Of a DNA stretch of 24,283 nucleotides, positions 14,054 to 21,439 are shown one piece after another. Source of the DNA: Eisenbergiella sp900555195 (GTDB lineage: Bacteria; Bacillota; Clostridia; Lachnospirales; Lachnospiraceae). Position numbers and translations under genes: made by a program. The DNA lies in NCBI GenBank assembly GCA_902492555.1, contig CABUMH010000057.1, positions 1 to 24,283 of the forward strand. Direction: 5' to 3'. Numbering within the stretch: the first letter of the stretch is position 1; every line of letters begins with the position of its first letter. A model generated the notes under the pieces. It saw nothing but the letters and a program-made list of their open reading frames with translations. It made no database searches and was not told the DNA's origin.

Positions 14054-16343
14054 ACGCAGCCTCCAAAACCTGCTTGTCCGCTTTGCACATATAGGTTTCA
14101 TTGAATTCCTCGACACTGATAGGGCGGGAATAGAAATATCCCTGCCCCACATCGCAGCCAACCGACCGGATAAATTGCTCGTCTTCTTCCGTCTCCACAC
14201 CCTCCGCCACAGTGAATATGCCAAGCTGGCGGGCCATGTGTATGATCTGCTCCATAATCATGCAGTTTCGTTCCAGTTCCTGGCCGGATACGTTCAGCAG
14301 AAATTCCTTGTCTAGTTTCAGTTCATTGATTTTCAGCCTGCCCAATGTGTTCATGGAAGAATAGCCGCTTCCAAAATCATCCAGGGAAACGCGAAATCCC
14401 TTCGCCTGAAGCTGCCCGATCTTCTCGTTCAGTTCGTCCACATTCTCCAGCGCCAGTCCTTCCAATATCTCAAGCACGATATACTGTGCGGGCACGTTAT
14501 ATCTGTCCAGCATGGCAGTCAAATCCTGCACATAATCCGGCTCAAAGAACAGAAGCTTTGACTGATTCACGGAGATGGAAACAGGCGCCATACCGTGTTC
14601 CATCCAGGAGCGCAGCAGACGGCAGGCCTGCTCTACCATATACAGATCCAGTTCCACGCAGAACCCGTTGCGTTCAAACAGAGGAATAAACTGATCCGGA
14701 AAGAGCACCCGCCCATCATCCGGCTTCCACCGGACAAGCGCCTCCGCGCCCTCCAGCTTTCCCGTGTGGAGATTCTTTTTTGGCTGCAAATACATCTTGA
14801 ATTCTCCGTCCTGCAGAGCCTGGTGCATGTGGCTTTCAATATAATTTTCCAATTCCTCTTTCTTGTGCAGTTCCGAATCAAAGAACCAGATAAAATTGGT
14901 GTGAGCCCCCTTGGCCCGTTCCAGAGCGAACTGAACGTGTGTCATCAGGATCTCCATCGTCCGTTCCGGGTCCCCTCCGTCCCTAGAAATCGCCACCCCA
15001 CAGTAAAAAGCCAGCTGATAATCGGTCTGCCCTATATCTGCAACGCGGCTGATTTCCTGAAGAAACGCCTCAAGCCTGCGGCGTATGGTATCTTCATCCG
15101 TATCCCGCAGGAAAAAGTAGAATCGATCTTCTGTATGGTAGCAGAAGAACTCATCCGGCCGCTTTCTCCGGTCTGCCACCTCCCTGATCTGACGAAGAAG
15201 GTGTATGGTCTTTTCCTGCCCGAAAATTTCTGTCAAAAAGGAATACTGCCGGATACACAGTTCCACCACAGCCCCGCCCCCGTCAGCCAGCGCCTTTTCC
15301 AGCCTCTGCCTGAATCGGTACAGATTCTCCGCCTCAATCTGAGAATCATAATATGCCAGTTTGATCAGATTCTCGTTATATTTATGCAGCAGCCGGTAAC
15401 CGTACAGCATCAGGAACAGAATCATCAGCAAAATCCCAATGAATACGATCTGGGTCACCCAAGCTACAGCATTGGAATTGGCGCCCAGCCCTTCTCCCGT
15501 ATTCACGCAGAACAGATACCATCCGTTCAGCCCCACCGGCTCAATGAGGAACGGATAGGACTTTCCTTCATAATCGAAAGATGCAGAAATTCGTTCCTGC
15601 CTTTCCATAGCTTCCTTCACTTCATTTCTCGCGCTCTCCGACAGATAAGGGCCGTCAAAAATGGATTGCGTTCTCTCTTTAACGACAGTTTTGGACGACT
15701 TTGCCAGGAAATTTCCCTCCTGATCCAAAAGATGGATATACCCTCCGCCGCCAAACACGGTATTGCCGGAAAGAATATCAGAAAAAATTTCTATATGGTC
15801 ACTGGCCGCCAGGGCTCCGATGACTTCCCCATCCGCATAGACCGGCACGCTGTAGACGAAAACCCTGCTGCCTGATATCTCGCTTTCAAACATTTTGGAA
15901 ACCGCCGCTTCTCCCTGCATGGCAATCTCCACAGCCCCTCGACCTTCCGGTGAAAGGTCAGATAGCTTCGCTTCCGTTTCCGCCTCCTGACCCACCGTCA
16001 CCAGAACGCCGTTTCCGTCCAAATCGAAATATGCCATCGTCAGGAAGGAATTGCTCTGAAGGGAGTTATTCAACCGCTTTGCAAGAAACGTTTTATCCGA
16101 AGTGCTGTCTCCATCCAAAAAGGATGAAAGCGTGGAAAGCGTCTGGAAGTCCGCTTCCAGCTGTTTGCGTATGCGCGACCTATACTCTTCTGCCTCCGCG
16201 ATCACCTGGGAGCGAATCGCATCCTTTCTGCTCTTATAAAGGTAAGCGGAAAGCAGCCCTCCAACAGCCAAAAGGCCGACGATAACCAGAAGCGCCGTCA
16301 GCATAGCCCTGCGAAGTTGTTTCTGTAACGTTTCTTCTACCAT
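14040..16343 (-). CDS. Membrane c-di-GMP phosphodiesterase: Cache-degenerate GGDEF-EAL
   Basis: Predicted 767-residue sensor enzyme degrading cyclic di-GMP. Order: TM1 about 13-35, extracellular Cache-like sensor about 40-285 (AYFDLDGNGVLV, VFVYSVPVYADGEVIG), TM2 about 293-315, a GGDEF-like domain about 330-490 whose signature is TEDRF (404-408) and so probably inactive as a cyclase, and an EAL domain about 500-750. EAL catalytic features are intact: EALVRW (E534), N593, E625 in LEILEG, DDFGSGYSS (D655/D656), K676, E714 in AEGVET, and GQGYFYSRP. Phosphodiesterase activity is therefore expected; the Cache domain probably binds a small extracellular ligand. Its ATG overlaps the stop of the upstream GNAT gene by 7 bases, implying coupled translation. 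It converges on the damaged alarmone synthetase. Confidence 0.93.
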   Translation of the reverse strand: MVEETLQKQLRRAMLTALLVIVGLLAVGGLLSAYLYKSRKDAIRSQVIAEAEEYRSRIRKQLEADFQTLSTLSSFLDGDSTSDKTFLAKRLNNSLQSNSFLTMAYFDLDGNGVLVTVGQEAETEAKLSDLSPEGRGAVEIAMQGEAAVSKMFESEISGSRVFVYSVPVYADGEVIGALAASDHIEIFSDILSGNTVFGGGGYIHLLDQEGNFLAKSSKTVVKERTQSIFDGPYLSESARNEVKEAMERQERISASFDYEGKSYPFLIEPVGLNGWYLFCVNTGEGLGANSNAVAWVTQIVFIGILLMILFLMLYGYRLLHKYNENLIKLAYYDSQIEAENLYRFRQRLEKALADGGGAVVELCIRQYSFLTEIFGQEKTIHLLRQIREVADRRKRPDEFFCYHTEDRFYFFLRDTDEDTIRRRLEAFLQEISRVADIGQTDYQLAFYCGVAISRDGGDPERTMEILMTHVQFALERAKGAHTNFIWFFDSELHKKEELENYIESHMHQALQDGEFKMYLQPKKNLHTGKLEGAEALVRWKPDDGRVLFPDQFIPLFERNGFCVELDLYMVEQACRLLRSWMEHGMAPVSISVNQSKLLFFEPDYVQDLTAMLDRYNVPAQYIVLEILEGLALENVDELNEKIGQLQAKGFRVSLDDFGSGYSSMNTLGRLKINELKLDKEFLLNVSGQELERNCMIMEQIIHMARQLGIFTVAEGVETEEDEQFIRSVGCDVGQGYFYSRPISVEEFNETYMCKADKQVLEAASIPE

Positions 16344-16978
16344 ACAACGCTCCTATTCTTCCTGGCCTGTGAACTGCTTTCCTCTATCCCCATGCTCCGC
16401 AATGTCTCCGCATCCAGCCTGGGGAAGTCCATCACAGGGGCGGGTTCCGGATCGTGCGTTCCAATTAGCTTCTCCATCCAGACCATATTATACCATCGTC
16501 CGAATTTGCATCCACACTTATGAAATTCTCCAACCATCCTGTACCCCATATGCGCATGAAACTGTACGCTGTTTTTGGTCAAAAATTCGTCCTCCTCATC
16601 CGGATAACCAATACATGCATTCAGGTTCAGAATTCCCTGGGCCCTGCTGACCGCTTCGATCGCCTGATAGAGCTTTCTTCCAATCCCCATCTTCCGTTTG
16701 TCTTCTTTCAGATAGATGCTCACCTCCGCTGCCCAGCCATATGCGGCCCGTCCCACAAACGGCCCTGTATAAGCATATCCCAAAATCTCCCCATCCTTCT
16801 GCGCCACCAGATAGGGGTATTTGCTTAACGTCCTTTCTATCCTCTCGGAAAATTCTTCTGCACAGGGCACCGCATATTCAAATGTGATCGCTGTTTTCTC
16901 CACATAAGGCCTATATATTGCCAGAATTTTCTCTGCGTCTTCCACTGCTGCAACCCGAATGCTCACATCCCTGTCCAT
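16337..16978 (-). CDS. GNAT N-acetyltransferase (phosphinothricin acetyltransferase-like)
   Basis: Predicted 213-residue cytoplasmic acetyl-CoA-dependent N-acetyltransferase. Residues 6-165 match the Pat/Bar/YncA-type GNAT fold: IRVAAVEDAEKILAIY, TFEYAVPCAEEF, GYAYTGPFVGRAAYGWAAEVSIYL, and the acetyl-CoA loop KRKMGIGRKLYQA near 115-127, followed by AHMGYRMVGEFHKCGCKFGRW. These enzymes acetylate small amino compounds such as methionine derivatives; the actual substrate is unknown. A tail of about 40 residues beyond the domain is unusual. The start follows GGGAG by about 8 nt. Its stop overlaps the start of the EAL gene, so the two form an operon from the promoter at 17045-17072. Confidence 0.9.
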   Translation of the reverse strand: MDRDVSIRVAAVEDAEKILAIYRPYVEKTAITFEYAVPCAEEFSERIERTLSKYPYLVAQKDGEILGYAYTGPFVGRAAYGWAAEVSIYLKEDKRKMGIGRKLYQAIEAVSRAQGILNLNACIGYPDEEDEFLTKNSVQFHAHMGYRMVGEFHKCGCKFGRWYNMVWMEKLIGTHDPEPAPVMDFPRLDAETLRSMGIEESSSQARKNRSVVW

Positions 16979-17044
16979 ATTTTTTTCTCCCGCCTCTTCG
17001 CTACAGATCTTTTTATCCTGACCTTGTTTTTCTTTTTACTTTTT

Positions 17045-17072
17045 ATTGTACCACAATTCCGATATCGTGCAA
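17045..17072 (-). promoter_or_regulatory. Promoter of the GNAT-EAL operon
   Basis: Minus strand TTGCAC (17072-17067), 16-nt spacer, TACAAT (17050-17045), about 70 nt before the start codon. Confidence 0.65.
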
Positions 17073-17121
17073 ATGGCCTATCTTTTGCAGAATATCCCTG
17101 TTTTTTCCACTTTTCCATGTC

Positions 17122-17161
17122 AAAAAGGCTGTCAGGAATGAAATTTCATTCCCAACAGCCT
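17122..17161 (-). terminator. Terminator of the DUF4234 gene
   Basis: On the minus strand AGGCTGT (17161-17155) pairs with ACAGCCT (17132-17126) around an 18-base palindrome (17135-17152), followed by TTTTT (17126-17122). The long stem makes a strong leftward terminator. Confidence 0.8.
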
Positions 17162-17219
17162 CTTTGCTGATTCTTTATGCTCATTCTAACCGGTTCTGAA
17201 CCGTTCTTGGTCTCTCTGC

Positions 17220-17573
17220 TTACATCTGAGGCCCGCTCATATGGTTCAGCTCATTCTGTAAGAGCGCCCATGCGATGACGGAAAGCCCGAACAGTGTAAG
17301 AAGAAGATAAACAAGCCCGTTGTTCTGAGAAGGCAAGCCGCGCATCTGACGTGCCTGGTCAATCTTCTCGCCTGCTTTATACATCCAGTAGATGTGATAG
17401 ATGTTACAAGTGATAATGGACAACAGAACCACCATCCCGCCTGAAGTTTCATTCGTTCTTCCCGACGCCGTGTTCACATCGTTTGCCAGACAGGCAAGCC
17501 AATACCACCCATAGATTCCACAGGTAATGATGGAAAGAAGAATACAGGAAACTATACTCCGATTTCTGATCAT
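17220..17573 (-). CDS. DUF4234 domain-containing membrane protein
   Basis: Predicted 117-residue integral membrane protein with three hydrophobic helices at about 6-29, 46-66 and 87-106. The first and second each contain the SIITCxIYxxYW pattern (SIITCGIYGWYW and SIITCNIYHIYW), the hallmark of DUF4234; the two halves look like an internal duplication. Function is unknown. AGGAGGG lies 4 nt before the ATG. It has its own -10 (TATAAT, 17609-17604) and terminator, and is divergent from the DUF975 gene, another membrane protein. Confidence 0.88.
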   Translation of the reverse strand: MIRNRSIVSCILLSIITCGIYGWYWLACLANDVNTASGRTNETSGGMVVLLSIITCNIYHIYWMYKAGEKIDQARQMRGLPSQNNGLVYLLLTLFGLSVIAWALLQNELNHMSGPQM

Positions 17574-17603
17574 AAGTCCCTCCTATGTAATTAAGTTTTA
17601 GAT

Positions 17604-17609
17604 ATTATA
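17604..17609 (-). promoter_or_regulatory. -10 element of the DUF4234 promoter
   Basis: Minus-strand TATAAT about 30 nt before the start codon. The -35 (TATGCA at 17 nt) is poor. Confidence 0.5.
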
Positions 17610-17671
17610 TCATAGCTTCATATCGCTGCATAGAGGATGTAAGAAATAATTATGTAAAATGTTACCCAAAC

Positions 17672-17718
17672 GCCTGCCGTCCATACAGTTCTGCCGGAAC
17701 AAGTGCTTTACGGCAGGC
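17672..17718. other. Nested hairpin in the DUF4234-DUF975 gap
   Basis: GCCTGCCGT (17672-17680) pairs perfectly with ACGGCAGGC (17710-17718), enclosing a small GTTC/GAAC hairpin. There is no T-run on either side, so it is not a terminator. The remainder of the 313-base gap holds the two divergent promoters; no gene is seen. Confidence 0.5.
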
Positions 17719-17782
17719 AGCATACACCTTCCCGCTTCTCTTCAGACAGAAATTCCAAGTGGTAATCAGAAAGCAATAATGA

Positions 17783-17830
17783 TATAATAGCATAGCGGAA
17801 AAATTCCTGCTTTGCGCATGGTTTTTCCGC
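17783..17830 (+). promoter_or_regulatory. -10 element and 5' leader hairpin of the DUF975 gene
   Basis: TATAAT at 17783-17788 (weak -35) puts the expected start at about 17795, exactly where a perfect 9-bp hairpin begins: GCGGAAAAA (17795-17803) / TTTTTCCGC (17822-17830). A stem at the very 5' end of a transcript can protect it from decay. The ribosome binding site is AGAGGAGG at 17871-17878. Confidence 0.5.
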
Positions 17831-17886
17831 ATTGACAGGCCTGTTCCGGCCTTATCTATTTTTTCAGCTTAGAGGAGGACTACATA

Positions 17887-18963
17887 ATGGATCGCATTCA
17901 ATTAAAAACGGATGCCAAGCTTTCTATGAGAATGGCCAATCCACATCCGGTACTCGTCACCCTGATTTATTGGATCATCATTTTTGCCGTATATATGGTG
18001 GTCTCTCTATTTTCCAGCTTTTTAAGCGTTTTTTCCGCCCTTTTCTCCGATTCTGCCGTGGGCGGGCTTTATGCATTCGGTTTATTCTTTCCCTTGCTGC
18101 TCATTTCTTTGATCTTTTCCGCTGTGTTTTCTCTGCTGCAGATAGGATATACCGGCTATACGCTGCGTGTTATTAACCGGCAGCCGGCTGGCATCAGCGA
18201 TCTGTTCGCCTATGCCAGATTCTTTCTAAAAGCCTGGGGACTTTGCATCATGATCGGAATTTTCGTATTCCTGTGGTCCCTTCTTTTCGTGATTCCCGGC
18301 ATCGTGGCCTCCTATCGTTATTGTCAGGCCGCCTACATTCTCGCCGAAAATCCCGAAAAAGGCATTATGGAATGCATCAATGAAAGCAAGGCCATGATGT
18401 TCGGCCACAAAATGGATCGGTTCATTCTGGATCTTTCTTTCATTCCCTGGTATCTGCTCTCAAGCATTACCTGCGGCATCGCCTCCATTTATGTCACCCC
18501 CTATCAAAGCCTTACCAACGCAGCTTATTATAACAGCCTGAAATATGGAAACAACTGGTATGGAGGATATCAGCAGAGCTTTGATGGGAACTATCAGCAG
18601 AATGGCTACCAGCAGGGCTTTAACAGCAACTATCAGCAGAACGGCTACCAGCAGGGCTTTAACGGCAACTATCAGCAGAATGGCTACCAGCAGGGCTTTA
18701 ACGGCAACTATCAGCAGAATGGCTACCAGCAGGGCTTTAACGGCAGCTATCAGCAGAATGGCTACCAGCAGGGCTTTAACGGCAGCTATCAGCAGAGCAG
18801 CTACCAGCAAGGGTTTGGCGGAAGTCAACCCAATGGAGATCAGCCAAACAGCTACCAGCAAGATTTTAACGGCAGCAGTCAGCAGTCAAACGGCAGCCAG
18901 CAGGAACCTGACAACAGCCAGCAGGTAAATCGTGATTCTCAGGATTCTGATATTATCGGGTAG
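17887..18963 (+). CDS. DUF975 membrane protein with Gln/Asn/Tyr/Gly-rich repeat tail
   Basis: Predicted 358-residue membrane protein. Residues 1-230 match DUF975: a cytoplasmic start (DRIQLKTDAKLSM), several hydrophobic helices (about 21-50, 60-86, 115-140, 180-200), the conserved FAYARFFLKAWGL and VIPGIVASYRYCQAAYILAE. The function of the family is unknown. Residues 235-312 are six tandem copies of a 13-residue unit (NYQQNGYQQGFNG), with degenerate copies before and after, encoded by 39-bp repeats at 18589-18822. This polar, aromatic-spaced tail resembles prion-like or phase-separating low-complexity segments and is not part of the family core. Translation starts after AGAGGAGG with an 8-nt spacer. 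The gene ends at the terminator at 19065-19106. Confidence 0.85.
   Translation: MDRIQLKTDAKLSMRMANPHPVLVTLIYWIIIFAVYMVVSLFSSFLSVFSALFSDSAVGGLYAFGLFFPLLLISLIFSAVFSLLQIGYTGYTLRVINRQPAGISDLFAYARFFLKAWGLCIMIGIFVFLWSLLFVIPGIVASYRYCQAAYILAENPEKGIMECINESKAMMFGHKMDRFILDLSFIPWYLLSSITCGIASIYVTPYQSLTNAAYYNSLKYGNNWYGGYQQSFDGNYQQNGYQQGFNSNYQQNGYQQGFNGNYQQNGYQQGFNGNYQQNGYQQGFNGSYQQNGYQQGFNGSYQQSSYQQGFGGSQPNGDQPNSYQQDFNGSSQQSNGSQQEPDNSQQVNRDSQDSDIIG
18589..18822 (+). repeat. 39-bp tandem repeat, six copies
   Basis: Units start at 18589, 18628, 18667, 18706, 18745 and 18784, each close to AACTATCAGCAGAATGGCTA followed by CCAGCAGGGCTTTAACGGC. Near-identity at DNA level suggests recent expansion and a copy number that may vary between strains while staying in frame. 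Confidence 0.95.
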
Positions 18964-19020
18964 CTGGACATTCCCTTGACGGATGCTTCCCGATCAAACC
19001 AAGAAATTGTTTCAGATAAT

Positions 19021-19051
19021 GAAAAGGGGCAGGACTGCTCTTCTCCTGCCC
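19021..19051 (-). terminator. Terminator of the purO-purH operon
   Basis: Minus strand GGGCAGGA (19051-19044) pairs with TCCTGCCC (19034-19027), 9-nt loop, followed by CTTTTC. The transcript must first pass the hairpin of the opposing terminator at 19065-19100. Confidence 0.7.
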
Positions 19052-19064
19052 TCATAACTGCTTC

Positions 19065-19106
19065 GGAGCATGCGCTTTCGCACAGGAAAGCGCATGCTCC
19101 GTTTTT
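19065..19106 (+). terminator. Terminator of the DUF975 gene
   Basis: Perfect 15-bp stem GGAGCATGCGCTTTC (19065-19079) / GAAAGCGCATGCTCC (19086-19100) with a 6-nt loop and GTTTTT on the plus strand; no T-run on the other strand. Confidence 0.88.
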
Positions 19107-19128
19107 CATAATCAGGCGTTTGTCCGGA

Positions 19129-20307
19129 TCAGTGATGGAACAGTCTGATGCCAGTAAACACCATTGCCATATCATATCTGTTGCAGGCGTCAATTACCGC
19201 CTCGTCGCGAACAGAACCGCCGGGCTGAACGATATATTTCACGCCGCTTCTGTGCGCCCGGTCTATATTGTCATAGAAGGGGAAGAACGCGTCAGAACCA
19301 AGGGTTACCCCATCCAGTTTCTCCAGCCATTCCTTTCTCTCTTCCCGCGTAAACACATCCGGCTTCACACGGAAGGTCTTCTCCCAGATTCCATCCGCCA
19401 GCACATCCATATAGTCATCGCTCATATAGACGTCTATGGCATTATCTCTGTCCGCACGGCCAAGCCCCTCCACAAACTGAAGGGAAAGGACCTTAGGAGA
19501 CTGGCGCAGGAACCAATTATCCGCCTTGCTCCCTGCCAGGCGGGTGCAGTGGATTCTGGACTGCTGCCCAGCGCCTATACCGATCGCCTGTCCATCCTTC
19601 ACATAGCATACGGAATTGGACTGCGTATATTTTAAAGTAATCAGCGCGACCTTCATATCCCGAATCGCTTCCGCAGGAATATCCTTCCGGTTGGTCACAA
19701 TGTTGGAAAGCAGATTTTCATCCGCGATCAGCTCATTGCGCCCCTGCTCGAAGGTGATGCCATATACCTGCTTTTTCTCCAAAGGAGCCGGACAATAGGA
19801 TTCATCGATCTGAATGATGTTGTAATTTCCCTTTTTCTTCTGCCCAAGCAGTTCCAGCGCTTCCTGTGTATAACCGGGAGCGATAACGCCGTCGGATACT
19901 TCCCGCTTGATCAGTCTGGCCGTATCCGCATCGCAGATATCGGACAACGCAATAAAGTCTCCAAAAGAGGACATCCGATCCGCTCCTCTGGCCCTGGCAT
20001 ATGCGCAGGCCAACGGAGACAATTCTCCCAAATCATCCACCCAGTAAATCTTTGCCAGTGTATCCGTCAGCGGAAGGCCCACCGCCGCCCCCGCAGGGGA
20101 AACATGCTTAAAAGAAGTCGCAGCCGGAAGCCCTGTGGCCTCTTTCAGTTCTTTTACCAGCTGCCAGCCGTTCAGGGCATCCAGGAAGTTAATATAACCG
20201 GGTTTGCCGCCCAGCACCTTGACCGGGAGATCACTTCCGTCCTCCATGTAGATGCGGGAAGGCTTCTGGTTTGGATTGCATCCGTATTTCAGCTGAATTT
20301 CGTTCAT
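19129..20307 (-). CDS. purH: AICAR formyltransferase (stand-alone PurH domain)
   Basis: Predicted 392-residue enzyme transferring a formyl group from 10-formyl-tetrahydrofolate to AICAR ribotide (ZMP), the ninth step of purine synthesis. It aligns with only the transformylase half of bifunctional PurH: the start has KYGCNPNQKPS, the catalytic Lys-His pair is in SFKHVSPAGA (K67/H68), and SNSVCYVKDGQAIGIGAGQQSR, quoted in part as IGIGAGQQSR, and DAFFPFYDNID follow. The N-terminal MGS-like IMP cyclohydrolase domain of usual PurH is absent; that step is supplied by the adjacent PurO. The gene starts 23 bases after purO and is under control of the ZTP riboswitch upstream of it. A good fit for Clostridia with split ATIC function. 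Confidence 0.95.
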   Translation of the reverse strand: MNEIQLKYGCNPNQKPSRIYMEDGSDLPVKVLGGKPGYINFLDALNGWQLVKELKEATGLPAATSFKHVSPAGAAVGLPLTDTLAKIYWVDDLGELSPLACAYARARGADRMSSFGDFIALSDICDADTARLIKREVSDGVIAPGYTQEALELLGQKKKGNYNIIQIDESYCPAPLEKKQVYGITFEQGRNELIADENLLSNIVTNRKDIPAEAIRDMKVALITLKYTQSNSVCYVKDGQAIGIGAGQQSRIHCTRLAGSKADNWFLRQSPKVLSLQFVEGLGRADRDNAIDVYMSDDYMDVLADGIWEKTFRVKPDVFTREERKEWLEKLDGVTLGSDAFFPFYDNIDRAHRSGVKYIVQPGGSVRDEAVIDACNRYDMAMVFTGIRLFHH

Positions 20308-20330
20308 TTTTTTCTCCTCTTTCTGGTTAT

Positions 20331-21044
20331 TTACTGATTCTTGTTGATAATGCGGCTCTCATAGCTTCCGTCTTCGAGATCAATATAGCGCACGAAAAGG
20401 GAAACCTTGTTTTCTTCATTCAGGCTGTTCCACAGAAGGTTGGCGAATTCATCGATATCCCCTCCCACTTCCACCAGCTTCGGCTCTCCTTCAAAGCTGG
20501 GAAGAGGGTTCCCGTCATGCATATAGGTATGGATGAATCTTCCTGTGCCGGCCGCCGGATTCTCGTACGCAAACGTATATCGGCTGCAGGAGTCCGGACA
20601 TCCATTATCGCTCTTCAGAATGGACATTGCAAAGTTATAGCTTCCCTTTTCGATATGCATGATTCCGGAAATCCGGGGCGTATAATTGGGGCCGTCCGGC
20701 TCGAAGGTACGGCTGCGCAGGGACTGTTCAAAGGTCATCTGCTTGTCCATACCCTCATAGATCGTATCGGTCTGATCTCCATTTGTCACAATCGTCTTGT
20801 TTCCCAGCACCCGTACCGGCGCATAGATAATCAGGCTGGGATCCTCCATGCGGGATTCGTCAAACGCCTGCGTGCGTATTCCGTCTCCATCCTCCACGAA
20901 CACGCGGTTGCGGCTGTTTGCACTTCTGCCCATGATAAAATAAGCGGCCACCCCTTTCTTTCCATCAGGCGTCCTGCCCAGGATGATGCCTCTGCCAGGA
21001 TAGGCATTCTTTTTCAATTCTTCTTCCAAAGATACAGCTTTCAT
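20331..21044 (-). CDS. purO: IMP cyclohydrolase, archaeal PurO type
   Basis: Predicted 237-residue enzyme closing FAICAR ribotide to IMP, the last step of purine synthesis. It resembles the PurO family first known from archaea rather than the MGS-like domain of PurH: YPGRGIILGRT near 15-25, AAYFIMGRSANSRNRVF near 33-49, NGDQTDTIYEGM near 88-99, and FEPDGPNYTPRISG. The start at 21044 is supported by GGAGG just upstream; the open frame extends further to 21191 but that part is leader sequence. It is the first gene after the ZTP riboswitch and is followed by the matching AICAR formyltransferase, so both halves of the missing bifunctional enzyme are made together. Confidence 0.92.
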   Translation of the reverse strand: MKAVSLEEELKKNAYPGRGIILGRTPDGKKGVAAYFIMGRSANSRNRVFVEDGDGIRTQAFDESRMEDPSLIIYAPVRVLGNKTIVTNGDQTDTIYEGMDKQMTFEQSLRSRTFEPDGPNYTPRISGIMHIEKGSYNFAMSILKSDNGCPDSCSRYTFAYENPAAGTGRFIHTYMHDGNPLPSFEGEPKLVEVGGDIDEFANLLWNSLNEENKVSLFVRYIDLEDGSYESRIINKNQ

Positions 21045-21222
21045 CTGTCCTCCATTCTGCCGCTTCTCCGCGGCCAACCACTTTACGGCGGAAATATTTT
21101 CTTTGTGTTCCCACATTCTGCTGCGCGGGCCATTCCTTGGAACAACCGCCAGGCCTTTCCAAACGCGATGTACGCTTACGCGCCCTTTCACATGTTTCGG
21201 AAGAAAACGCTCCTGTCATATG

Positions 21223-21330
21223 AAAAAAGCCGCCTGGCTACTCATCATCTAGTACCCAGGCGGCCGGCATTCTTCATACATACTCCCTGTGGTGCTCCAC
21301 CATTCCGCCAGTCGCATGTACTGCTTTCAA
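21223..21330 (-). promoter_or_regulatory. ZTP (pfl) riboswitch with overlapping terminator
   Basis: On the minus strand the conserved pfl/ZTP elements occur in order: GACTGGCGG (21313-21305), GGTGGAGCACCACAGGGAGT (21301-21282) and GCCGCCTGGGTA (21264-21253), with the outer stem TACAT/ATGTA. The GCCGCCTGG of the last element also pairs with CCAGGCGGC (21237-21229), followed by TTTTTT (21228-21223), an intrinsic terminator. Ligand binding would hold that segment in the aptamer and prevent termination. ZMP/ZTP accumulates when 10-formyl-tetrahydrofolate is short, and the downstream genes use ZMP, so the logic is coherent. Between the terminator and purO is about 180 nt of leader without a supported gene. 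Confidence 0.93.
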
Positions 21331-21366
21331 TTATCTGGCCGCCATCCGGCAGCCTTCCTGTTTTTA

Positions 21367-21395
21367 AGTATATCCCATTCTTTTTTTCCTGACAA
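21367..21395 (-). promoter_or_regulatory. Promoter of the riboswitch-purO-purH transcript
   Basis: Minus strand TTGTCA (21395-21390), 17-nt spacer, TATACT (21372-21367); expected start near 21360, about 30-40 nt before the aptamer. Confidence 0.82.
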
Positions 21396-21439
21396 GCCAT
21401 TTTAGGATAAATCCAATGAAGTTTTCACTTCAGCTGACA

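Noticed and set aside
17189..17196. Another AACCGGTT copy as a second LacI operator
   Set aside because: It lies just before the 3' end of the DUF4234 gene, away from any promoter, and lacks the flanking symmetry of 5095-5114.
18589..18822. CRISPR-like array of 39-bp repeats
   Set aside because: The units are contiguous with no spacers and encode an in-frame protein repeat.
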